A stretch of 64,000 nt of DNA from a virus: positions 124,001 to 188,000 of the IMG/VR virus record IMGVR_UViG_3300018962_000001, one strand, 5' to 3'. Under the pieces are notes generated by a model that searched no databases, had not been told where the DNA came from, and worked only from the letters and a program-made list of their open reading frames with translations. The first letter of the stretch is position 1. Each line of letters begins with the position of its first letter. This document shows, in pieces, positions 17,163 through 25,754 of this stretch. A program made the position numbers and the translations under genes.

Positions 17163-20100
17163 CTATCCTTTCAAGATATACCACCGATGTAAGCAGGCCG
17201 TCCCTTCACTGACCGCCAGCATTGCCAGCGGCACCTCGCTCAGAGTCACCGGCCACGGAATCGTTCCGACACTCACCATCCGTTTGCGATTCTGCCAGAT
17301 TTCGAGTCGTGCCCCCCCAGGCCGCGCCGCCAGCACGACGAGATAGCGGCCTGCCACACGACCGTCGACACTGCCCGCGACTCGTGCTGTCTGGCCGGTT
17401 GGATCAGCGGGGTCCACCCCCCATAGGAGAAAGCCCTGCGTTCGCCATTCTAACCAGATCCCGGCGCTGCCAAATCGTCGGTCGCGGGAGCTTGGGAGGG
17501 ACAATCCGATTTTGCCGGTTGCCGCCCCGCGCACGGCCTGAATCGTTAGATCGGCGACCAACGTGGGCTGGAATCGTGTCCCCGCTGCGCGTTCCCGAAT
17601 CGACGTACTTGCGAGGTGCGAGCCGTTCCCCGTCAAGACGATTCCAACATCCGGCTCATGGTCCACAACCCCCTGGATCGTATACAGCGGAGCAGGCAGA
17701 TCGCTATAGGCGAACGCCCCCGTGGCTGATCGCCAAAAGACATCGGCCAGGGCTACGTCATGGCGGACGCGCCAGGTCGTTTGATACTGATCGGTTCCGC
17801 GCGCATAGTGTCCCCGAACGCTGTGTGCGCGCAGCTCCGGCGTTTCGACCGCCACGCGCGTCCCATCCAGTAAAATCATGGGAAGAACGCCTGGGAGGGC
17901 CAGGAGACGCGGAAGGACTGCCGCCGTCGCCGCATCCGGCGGATAGGGTTCAACGGTCAGCGTTGTCAGATGGACGGCGCTCCGTTGGGCCACCGTTCGG
18001 CCACTCGTGGTTTCGGTAGCCTGAACCATGCCGCCACCAAAGCCGCGCTCAATCGTCCCTGCGCGGGTGTATAACGCCACCCCGCCCAGGAACAGCATAT
18101 TCCTGGGCACCTCCGACTCTGCCGGAAGGGTGGCTCCCGGTACCGGCGGCGACCACGGCGAGGGGCCACTTGGCCCCACGGTACGAATCTGGTACCAGTA
18201 CACACTTCCGCGTGGGAGGGGAACGTGATCCCACTGATAGGTGCGCTGCGTCGGATCGATCGGCAGCTGCGCGACGGGAGTCCACGTCAGCGCAGCTAAG
18301 GCATACGCGATTTCAAACCGCTGGGCAGTCGGGCTTGCCTGGGGATCGAAGGTCCAGTGGACTCGAATCCGATCAGCAAAGCCGCTCTCCGTCCGTACCG
18401 ACTCCGGCGGCGGCGGCAGGACCGGCAAGGAGCCACTGACAAAGGACGACCACGGAGACACGCGCATGCCACTGACGGCGCGAACCGCATACGTCACAAC
18501 GGTTCCGGGAGGCACCTGCGGATGCACCAACATCGGATGCGTCGCAGGCACGGATGGGAAACGGTACCACTGGCGGCGGTCAATGGTCCAGATCAGCTCA
18601 TTACTTTCTACCAGCGGCGTTGGATTGGTCCACTGGACCACGAGATCCGGTGCTTGCGGAATTACCACTAGATCAACGGGAGCTGCGAGCGACACTTCTT
18701 CGTGCCGGACGAGCGCGGCATGCTGGGTGGGGCGTCGCCCCGCTGCTCCGAGCAACATCGGCACCATGCGCAGGAGGACATGGTTTCCAGGGCGTCGTGG
18801 AATCACCGCCCCACCCTGGGCCAGAGTATGCAGGAAATCAAGTCCGGCGACAGCGGGGTGGCGATTCCACCCCGGACTTCCGCCCAATGGATGCCGCAGA
18901 CCACTGATCGTTGCCGCCGCTCCTGCCATTCGCACGGGCATGGCTCCCCCAAGCGGATGGTGGCGATCGAAGGCGGCGGTGGGTGCGCGGGGTGCGGCTG
19001 GGACCGATCCGCGTAGACTCACCTGGACCTGAAGCAGTGCGGCCCCGCCCTTCGCGGCTGCATGCTGGTGCCCCTGGATCGCGTGGCCGACTCGCACGGA
19101 GGCCGCCCCGGTAGGCCGGTGGCCGAAACTCGTCCCTTGGAGTGACGCGGCGGGAATCGCGGGCGTGCTACTCAGGAGCGCCACGGGCCGGACACGGCGG
19201 GCCGCCGCTGCCGCCCATAAGGTCGTCACTCCCCCACCCCAGGTAAGGCCACCCTGGATCGGGACGATCGCGGTCCCGTCCCGGCGACCCACGGTGCGCC
19301 GCAGGAGCCGCCCCTGGAGTCCCATACTGGCAGGAACCATACGGCGCAGGAGGGTACGGCGCAGGAGGGTTGTTCCCGGTGCTCCTGGGAGTGTAGGAAG
19401 GGCTACCGTGCGCCACTTCTGGCGATGAACGGCCAGGGCTGCTAGAATCGAGTGTGTGCCCGTGCGTTGGAGCACCACGCGCCGGAGCACACTTCCCTCC
19501 ACGCCCACCGTTGCTGCCACACCGCGCGCACGCCCCGTTCGCCACCCCACGGTGATGAGCAGCGCCGCCCCGGCCTGCTGGAACCGAGCACGGCCCACAC
19601 GGTATCCCAGGCTGGTCGTATTCGGGGTGGTCGCCGCAACAGCCCGCGGGACCGCCACACGGATCGTCAGATCCGTGGCGGCGCGACTCCGGCTCAAACT
19701 CGCCCCGGTAATGGCATGGGTCGTCATGAGGGCATTCACGTTATCGTAGGCGAGGGTATTCGGGGCACTTAGCGCTCCACCCGTACTGACATACGAATCG
19801 AATCGCACTCTGGTCGTGGCAAGCTGGCCCGCCGTGTAGAATCCTTGCCAGGCCAGATTCCATCCTGGCGGGTTCGTCCAGGTCGTGCCATCCGGCGAGA
19901 ACTCAGCATAGATCGTCCCGCCGGTTTCCCGAATTCGTGCCCAGCGATTAGCATTCAAGTCAAGCGGTGCGGAGGCAATCGTGGTATCCACGCCTGCCAC
20001 ACGCCGCTCAAAACTTAATGTCGCCCCAATGATTCGGATCTGAATCCAATGGCTTGAGTCAAAGCGGAGCGTGATTTGGTTGCGTTGCCGACTATCCAGC

Positions 20101-23100
20101 GTGCCGAAGTCCGTAAATTGCCAGTGCAACCCGGATTCGGTGAGATCATAGGTCCCAGCACTCTGAAGCACCGGGAAAATGCCCGGCGCACTGGTATCAA
20201 ACGCGATCTGGAGCACTTCCTGCTGGGTAATGGTCGCCCCCATCGCTGCCGTCATCGCCCAGCGGGTGGAATCGATCGTCGTCCCGGTAAAGCGATCGAC
20301 CAGATCACTCAATCGCCGAGATTCGAGTCGTCCTCCAAGACTAAAGGCCGTTTCCGACGCCTGGAGGTGCCCACTCACGCCAAAGCTCAGATCCTGAAGT
20401 GCCCGCAGCTGGCCGCTCACCAGAAATGACGCATCCAGTTGTTGCAGGAGCGCGGCCTTGATTTCGACCGCATGGAGCACCCAGTAGGTTGCGGCAGCAA
20501 AGGTGCCATCCAGAGTCACCTGCCCTGGCACCGGAACATCCGCGTACTCAATCGACACACTGGAGTTTGCGGATGCCGAGCTGGCTCCGGCGCGATGATT
20601 CAGGCGCAGGGGACTTTCGCCCTCACCCACGGCGAAGGTCGCATCCCGTGTCCCAACAATGGCAAGCGCACGCGCCTGGGCCGAGGTCGTCGATAACGCC
20701 ACACTTGGCGTGGTTTCTTGGGCCGTATCCTTCGTCGTCACGGGAACGCCGAATGCGCCACTCCCGCCGCTTCCCGTCGTGGCCGCATTGGTAAGCGGGA
20801 CTGCGAGAATAACCGCCGAGTCGGACACCGCACTGAGGGTGGCAGTGGTTGGCCCGGTGGTTGGCGCAGCGCCAATACCACGAAACACGGCGAGCTGCGA
20901 TCGTCCGCCACCATCAAAATCGTGAGTGATCCGAGTCCAGGTGATTCCATTCCCGGCCACCGAGTCGATCGTGAGGGGGACTTGCCGCCGCGCAACCACG
21001 GCGACCAGAATGGGCGTATTCGACGGCGGGGACCAGGTGCTCGTGGCGACCGTTTGCGCGGCAAGCGCTGATCCCACCACCTCGGTGCCGAATCCCAGCG
21101 GCGCAATCTGTGGCGGAGCTTGCAGCTTTGCTCCCACGCTGAAGCTGCACTCTCGTTCCTCAACGGTCATGATCGCAGGTTGAATCACCAGAACCGAGGC
21201 CGCCGCCGCCGCCGCATACGTGAACCCCGATGTTTTCACGCCACTGGGGGAAAGAGCACTGAGGTGTTGTGATGCGGTGGCGAAGCTGATTTGGACGCCG
21301 GAGGTTTTTCCCTGTGCCTGGATCGTCATCTCGCCTGGTGGGGTGATCGTATTCAGCGCGCCAATGGAGGAAACAAAAAGCAATAAGAGTCCATCGGCGA
21401 CATCTGGTTGGAGTGACGGAGCAAGGATCTGGGATTCGGTCGACAGATTGGTTGAGCCATCGATCACATTGACCAGGCTGGAACGGTCCACATTGTTGAG
21501 GGTATAGATCGTTCCCCCACTCGGGACCGCTTCTTCAAGGGTAAAGGTAAACGGCTGCGCTCCACCCGCCGGGGCGTAGCGTCCAAACACCGCGTCGGCG
21601 ACCGAATAGTCTTTGTTGGTTCGGATCAGGAGACTCCACCCTTCGGGCGGCGTAATCTCCACGCGCGGTAACGTCCCTGTATTACGAATGGCAACATGCG
21701 CAATCAGCGCCTGATCCGCGAGGGTCTGTGCCACGCTCGTGAGCGTGATCGTCCCCGCAGCGGCTTGGGGTGGCGTGACGCCCACCCCGACAATCGAGAT
21801 CGGCTTCGATTGCACACGCTGTCCAACGTGCAGCATGCCGCCAAGCGGAACCAGGAGCGAATGTTCGCCCGTGGTCGTGCCTGCTGCAATTTTGCCCCCT
21901 ACCGTAAAGGACCGATCCACAACCGTGATCCCGGCACTCGCTGCTAAGACCGAGATCGATCCCAGGAGATAGGAATCATCGGCTTGTTTTCCGTTCTGAG
22001 CGAGCCGGAGATTCGGGGCTTTGCCCGCCTGATCCACGATGACCACATGCAGGTTATACGATCCAGCGGGAACCGTGAGCGGTATATTGATGGTATCAAG
22101 GACGGTCACCGGCGCTTCGCCGGTGGGCAGCAGTTTCGTGAGATCGAGACTCGATGCGGGACTTTGCCACGTGACCGTTCCCGTCGAGGGATGGCGGAAT
22201 TGGTAATAGATTAGCCAGCGGAGAAAGCTGCGGCTCACGCCCAGGTTCTTCCACTCGCTGGTGATCGTCGTTTGTTGCCCTGCACGAATCGTGGTCCCTC
22301 GGATGCCAGTCATCGCATAGCGATACCCCGACGTGGACATACAGAGGATAAAGTTCTGCTGTTCTTCAAGCGTTAAGTTGCTATATGCCTGTGAGATGTT
22401 GCCATTCATCACCGAATCGACGCCGTAATAGCGGATGTGATCGAGGGTCAGGGCATAGTTCTCGCTGCCTCGGTACCATTCCCCGGTAAACGGCGCATCA
22501 TAGATCTGGGTCCGCAGCAGTGCCCATAGGGTACGACTCGCCCCCATTTTGCGGCGGAGGTCAAAATGCTCGATCTTGCCGAGGCTTTCGCGTCGCGCGC
22601 CGACCCAGGGATAGGTCGATCGGGCATATTCGTAGGAATAGGTGTCATCGGTCATGATGTACACAAACGTGTTTGGAAACATCGCCACCAGTTGATCGAT
22701 GACATATTGCTTGGTCGCGTTCGTTGCAAAATACGGGGCGTTGCCCGGAAGATACCCCTCCCCAAATTGTCCATACCAGAACAGATCGATCGCCTCGAAG
22801 TTCACATTCTTATCGTAGCGAGTCGCAATCGCTTGAAAGCAAGCGAGCAACCGTTCCAAGAAGTAGGCATGATTCCAGTTCGGACACCACAGGTCGCCGA
22901 GCCACGCGCCATACGGGGAAACCGTGAGGTAGCCGGGCACTTTTGATCCGGTATAACCGCCCCCACCCATCGGGTTTAACCCAAACTGGAAACGTCGCCC
23001 TTTCTGGGTTGCCCACCCGACCCAGGTATCCAGCGAGGACCAGTCATACACGCCCTGGCTGGTTTCAAAGTCATTCCAGAACCGCCGTCGATACGAGACG

Positions 23101-23870
23101 CGCCCCGGCATCGCAACGACCTGCGAACTAAACCATTCAACCGAGCCACGCATGGGATTGGGAATCTCATTGGCGGCAACCGTGGAATACGGGATCAGGG
23201 TGGGAGTAAACTGAAATGCGGGGGACGGCGGAACCGTGCCGGGCGCGAGCCGCAGGACAACCATTTGCCCGATATTGGTCGCCGCCGCCGCCGCCGAGGC
23301 GGTTAAGGAGGCAATCGTGCTGGCATTCAGGATCGTGCGATCGGCGACGGAGACGGTCAGGCTTAGGTTGGCGGCACGTGCTTGGGGAGTCCAGGTAGTC
23401 GGATCGGTGATCGTGGTTCCCGCAGCGGTCGCCGTAAAGACGAGGACATGGACATCCGCCACCTGGGGGAGCGTAACCCCAGGAATCGCGATCCCCGTGC
23501 TGGTACTGGTAAAGACGCCGGTGGAGTCGAGGACGGGAGCGGTCGGATCGAGTCCACCCAGACAGGCAATGGCACCCGCAGCTTGGTACTTGGTGTCAAA
23601 GGTTGCAAGATGATAGCGTGGCTCAGTCGCCGTCACCTTACGGATATACAGCGCCGAGGCGATCGTCGATCCCGACTGCGTACGTCGGATGGGCGTCCAG
23701 TTGGGCAGCGTGATCGTCACCGTGGCACTGGTGACCGCGATCTGCGCGATCAGCCATTCGCCGGGCACGGCATTATACGGAGTCACGAGGAGGAGAAAGT
23801 CGGCGAGCGCCGCTCCCCCACTCGTCGTTCCGTTGTGATCGGCGAGAATGCCGCGCCGGACAATTGGCAT
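17163..23870 (-). CDS. giant tail protein with glycoside-hydrolase-like (DUF4874/DUF4832) barrel, 2235 aa
   Basis: The start at 23870 gives MPIVRRGILA. After an N-terminal beta-sandwich (about 1-215), residues 235-617 match the DUF4874/DUF4832 pattern: NPMRGSVEW, a YDWSSLDTWVGWATQKGRR strand-helix, IDLFWYGQFGEGYLPG, and GVDSVMNGN. This is a TIM-barrel region related to glycoside hydrolases; acidic residues in the GQFGEG segment are candidate catalytic ones. Later come repeated SFxVGGKL-like strands, a second beta-sandwich, a LamG-like domain (about 1130-1370), an Arg-rich short-repeat region (about 1385-1725), two FN3 domains (about 1730-1923) and a C-terminal LamG-like module. It is a likely receptor-binding or polysaccharide-degrading tail spike. 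Confidence 0.75.
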   Translation of the reverse strand: MPIVRRGILADHNGTTSGGAALADFLLLVTPYNAVPGEWLIAQIAVTSATVTITLPNWTPIRRTQSGSTIASALYIRKVTATEPRYHLATFDTKYQAAGAIACLGGLDPTAPVLDSTGVFTSTSTGIAIPGVTLPQVADVHVLVFTATAAGTTITDPTTWTPQARAANLSLTVSVADRTILNASTIASLTASAAAAATNIGQMVVLRLAPGTVPPSPAFQFTPTLIPYSTVAANEIPNPMRGSVEWFSSQVVAMPGRVSYRRRFWNDFETSQGVYDWSSLDTWVGWATQKGRRFQFGLNPMGGGGYTGSKVPGYLTVSPYGAWLGDLWCPNWNHAYFLERLLACFQAIATRYDKNVNFEAIDLFWYGQFGEGYLPGNAPYFATNATKQYVIDQLVAMFPNTFVYIMTDDTYSYEYARSTYPWVGARRESLGKIEHFDLRRKMGASRTLWALLRTQIYDAPFTGEWYRGSENYALTLDHIRYYGVDSVMNGNISQAYSNLTLEEQQNFILCMSTSGYRYAMTGIRGTTIRAGQQTTITSEWKNLGVSRSFLRWLIYYQFRHPSTGTVTWQSPASSLDLTKLLPTGEAPVTVLDTINIPLTVPAGSYNLHVVIVDQAGKAPNLRLAQNGKQADDSYLLGSISVLAASAGITVVDRSFTVGGKIAAGTTTGEHSLLVPLGGMLHVGQRVQSKPISIVGVGVTPPQAAAGTITLTSVAQTLADQALIAHVAIRNTGTLPRVEITPPEGWSLLIRTNKDYSVADAVFGRYAPAGGAQPFTFTLEEAVPSGGTIYTLNNVDRSSLVNVIDGSTNLSTESQILAPSLQPDVADGLLLLFVSSIGALNTITPPGEMTIQAQGKTSGVQISFATASQHLSALSPSGVKTSGFTYAAAAAASVLVIQPAIMTVEERECSFSVGAKLQAPPQIAPLGFGTEVVGSALAAQTVATSTWSPPSNTPILVAVVARRQVPLTIDSVAGNGITWTRITHDFDGGGRSQLAVFRGIGAAPTTGPTTATLSAVSDSAVILAVPLTNAATTGSGGSGAFGVPVTTKDTAQETTPSVALSTTSAQARALAIVGTRDATFAVGEGESPLRLNHRAGASSASANSSVSIEYADVPVPGQVTLDGTFAAATYWVLHAVEIKAALLQQLDASFLVSGQLRALQDLSFGVSGHLQASETAFSLGGRLESRRLSDLVDRFTGTTIDSTRWAMTAAMGATITQQEVLQIAFDTSAPGIFPVLQSAGTYDLTESGLHWQFTDFGTLDSRQRNQITLRFDSSHWIQIRIIGATLSFERRVAGVDTTIASAPLDLNANRWARIRETGGTIYAEFSPDGTTWTNPPGWNLAWQGFYTAGQLATTRVRFDSYVSTGGALSAPNTLAYDNVNALMTTHAITGASLSRSRAATDLTIRVAVPRAVAATTPNTTSLGYRVGRARFQQAGAALLITVGWRTGRARGVAATVGVEGSVLRRVVLQRTGTHSILAALAVHRQKWRTVALPTLPGAPGTTLLRRTLLRRMVPASMGLQGRLLRRTVGRRDGTAIVPIQGGLTWGGGVTTLWAAAAARRVRPVALLSSTPAIPAASLQGTSFGHRPTGAASVRVGHAIQGHQHAAAKGGAALLQVQVSLRGSVPAAPRAPTAAFDRHHPLGGAMPVRMAGAAATISGLRHPLGGSPGWNRHPAVAGLDFLHTLAQGGAVIPRRPGNHVLLRMVPMLLGAAGRRPTQHAALVRHEEVSLAAPVDLVVIPQAPDLVVQWTNPTPLVESNELIWTIDRRQWYRFPSVPATHPMLVHPQVPPGTVVTYAVRAVSGMRVSPWSSFVSGSLPVLPPPPESVRTESGFADRIRVHWTFDPQASPTAQRFEIAYALAALTWTPVAQLPIDPTQRTYQWDHVPLPRGSVYWYQIRTVGPSGPSPWSPPVPGATLPAESEVPRNMLFLGGVALYTRAGTIERGFGGGMVQATETTSGRTVAQRSAVHLTTLTVEPYPPDAATAAVLPRLLALPGVLPMILLDGTRVAVETPELRAHSVRGHYARGTDQYQTTWRVRHDVALADVFWRSATGAFAYSDLPAPLYTIQGVVDHEPDVGIVLTGNGSHLASTSIRERAAGTRFQPTLVADLTIQAVRGAATGKIGLSLPSSRDRRFGSAGIWLEWRTQGFLLWGVDPADPTGQTARVAGSVDGRVAGRYLVVLAARPGGARLEIWQNRKRMVSVGTIPWPVTLSEVPLAMLAVSEGTACLHRWYILKG

Positions 23871-23872
23871 GC

Positions 23873-24271
23873 CTATGCTTCTCCGGTCGTCAGTTTCAGA
23901 TCACCGTTCGGATAGATGTACAGACGCACCGCGCGGACGCTGGTGATCTCAAGCTTGTCCGCAACGAGGCTCTGGGTCACCGTTCCCTGCATCACCTGGA
24001 GACTTTTCTCAACCACCCATGTTTTCGCCCAGCGTTCGTCAGCCGCCACCTCCAGGATGATCCGGCGGTGCGTTAAGTAGATGGGGGTGAGCACGATACG
24101 TCGCAGGGCCGACTCGCGCACCACGTCGATCGATTGTTCAACCCATCGATCGTGCTCCCAGCGATATTGGGAAATCGTGGTCCCATCCACCAGATCCGCG
24201 TTCCAGATGTACCCCCCGCGGAGATTCTCGACGCCCACCTGAGCCACCAGATCGACAACCGATAGATCCAT
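23873..24271 (-). CDS. small tail protein, 132 aa
   Basis: The gene lies 2 bases upstream of the giant spike and after AGGAGG. The protein is strand-rich with a GGYIWNADLVDGTTISQY segment (about 19-37) and an RAVRLYIYPNGDLKL end. It lacks membrane or catalytic motifs. Its place between the tape measure and the tail spikes suggests a baseplate or distal tail component. No family is recognised. Confidence 0.6.
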   Translation of the reverse strand: MDLSVVDLVAQVGVENLRGGYIWNADLVDGTTISQYRWEHDRWVEQSIDVVRESALRRIVLTPIYLTHRRIILEVAADERWAKTWVVEKSLQVMQGTVTQSLVADKLEITSVRAVRLYIYPNGDLKLTTGEA

Positions 24272-24280
24272 CCAGCCTCC

Positions 24281-24787
24281 TTAGGTTTCGTCATACCGAT
24301 ACGTCAGCGTATAGTTTGGAAGCACCCCGGCGGCGGCGGCGGCGGTCACGCCCATTTGCGCATGCACATAATCTTGTGTGCCAACGCCGGTGCTGGCACT
24401 CAGCACCGTCCCCGCATTCACCACAAGGGGACTGGCGGCGGTATAGGAGGCCGCACTGACTCCATTGGAAATCCGCGTGGTTTCTTCCGCCGCATTGGGC
24501 TGGCTATAGGTCGAAGTTGTGCGGAGATACAAGGTTACGCCGGTTGCCCAAGCCCCTGATCCAAACAGCCGCAGATTGCTAATGCTGCCACTTGGCGCGG
24601 TGGTCGCTTCCATCTTAAAATACTTCGACCAGGAAAAGACCTCCCCCTGTCCCGGTATCTGCACGGGAACCGTTGCGACATCGGTGGTCGGATCACTATC
24701 ACCTTTATGAAACCGCCCACCAGCAGCCAGCGCGGTCCCTGCCGCCACCGCACCGTGATAGGAAAGTGCCCGCGTGGTTGCTGGCAT
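24281..24787 (-). CDS. tail-associated beta-rich protein, 168 aa
   Basis: The start at 24787 follows GGAGG. The sequence is rich in Ala, Thr, Ser and Gly with alternating hydrophobics. It has PGQGEVFSWSKYFKM near residue 45, GSISNLRLFGSGAWATGVTLYL near 75 and a LPNYTLTYRYDET end. This composition resembles small phage decoration or fibre-tip beta-sandwich proteins. The neighbours on both sides are tail proteins. No named family is claimed. Confidence 0.6.
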   Translation of the reverse strand: MPATTRALSYHGAVAAGTALAAGGRFHKGDSDPTTDVATVPVQIPGQGEVFSWSKYFKMEATTAPSGSISNLRLFGSGAWATGVTLYLRTTSTYSQPNAAEETTRISNGVSAASYTAASPLVVNAGTVLSASTGVGTQDYVHAQMGVTAAAAAGVLPNYTLTYRYDET

Positions 24788-24798
24788 GGAGAGCCTCC

Positions 24799-25428
24799 TT
24801 AGCCTTCATAGAGCGCCAGTGCGCCGGGGGCAATCGACGGCGCACTATCGCCCGCGTTGATCGTGCGTGGCAAGCCCAGCAGCACGCCTGCGGAGTCCGT
24901 GTGCCCGGTTGCTCCAGCACCGCGCGTCACGGTCCACACGGTGGTTCCTTGCCCGGCGGTCACCGTCAGTTGCTCATCGTCGATCGTGATGGTATAGCTC
25001 CCGGAGGTGGGAAAGCCACTCGCAGACGCGACGGTGATCGTCGTCGCCACGGCAGTGATTGCGCCGACCAACAAGGTGTACGCGCCGACCGGACCACCTT
25101 CCCAATAATTGCCCCCCACCGCCGCATCCCAGATTCCAAAGAAGGCCACCGTTCCCCAGTTCGCGCCGGTCGGCACCGGAAACGTAATGGCATTCACATT
25201 CGTAATGCGCTGCACCTCATTCCCCACGGCAACGGGCGCAAACCACGAGGCATCGCCAACCGGCACCGCCACGCGGGCATAGCCTCCTCCGGACACCTCA
25301 TTCGCGCCGGTATCTCCTGGATCGCCGGTATGGAGGGATACATACACGGTGGTTGGTTTTGCCAGGGTGGCCGATCGGTAGCGATGATTCAGGAGGGCTG
25401 CCTCCAAGTAGTTCGACTTTCCAGCCAT
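24799..25428 (-). CDS. phage tail fibre-type protein, 209 aa
   Basis: The protein starts MAGKSNYLEAALLNH and then shows VYVSLHTGDPGDTGANEVSGGGYARV. This is a recurring phage virion-protein pattern ('SNYLE..LL ... VY..L.T.DP...G..EVSGGGYAR'), followed by a NWGTVAFFGIWDAAVGGNYWEGGPV segment. Residues 120-175 form an inserted repeat-like strand region with VTRGAGAT. The family is usually annotated as a tail or fibre-associated protein. It forms a run with adjacent small tail genes. Structural role by family and context; exact position in the tail unknown. Confidence 0.7.
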   Translation of the reverse strand: MAGKSNYLEAALLNHRYRSATLAKPTTVYVSLHTGDPGDTGANEVSGGGYARVAVPVGDASWFAPVAVGNEVQRITNVNAITFPVPTGANWGTVAFFGIWDAAVGGNYWEGGPVGAYTLLVGAITAVATTITVASASGFPTSGSYTITIDDEQLTVTAGQGTTVWTVTRGAGATGHTDSAGVLLGLPRTINAGDSAPSIAPGALALYEG

Positions 25429-25433
25429 ACGGC

Positions 25434-25742
25434 TTAGACTCCTTCCATGACAATTTCAAGGATCTCCAGCGTCAGCGTCACCGGGCGCTGCGGGTCGGGG
25501 ATCGCAACCGGCGTGATCGCTCCTGCCGGAAGGTGGATTCCAGATGGCAAGGTGATCGGGAGCGGCATGCCACCCATCGCCAGCAGCAGGGCGGATTCTT
25601 GGGCGGGTGTTTCCACCACCACACCGATTTGCCAGCGCCGTGCCGCCTGCCAGATCTGTCCCCCGCCGAGTTGTTGGGTTTCCGATCCGGCAACCGTGTA
25701 GAACGGGGTCGATCCGAGATAGAATGGGCTTAATAGTACCAT
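25434..25742 (-). CDS. small distal-tail candidate, 102 aa
   Basis: This is the first gene after the tape measure on the - strand. The protein is compact and strand-rich (FYTVAGSETQQLG, WQIGVVVETP, PVTLTLEILEIV), like a small beta-barrel. In siphophages the first gene after the tape measure is commonly a distal tail or tail-tip protein, so that is the leading guess from position. No sequence signature confirms it. Confidence 0.55.
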   Translation of the reverse strand: MVLLSPFYLGSTPFYTVAGSETQQLGGGQIWQAARRWQIGVVVETPAQESALLLAMGGMPLPITLPSGIHLPAGAITPVAIPDPQRPVTLTLEILEIVMEGV

Positions 25743-25754
25743 CCCCTGGACTCC

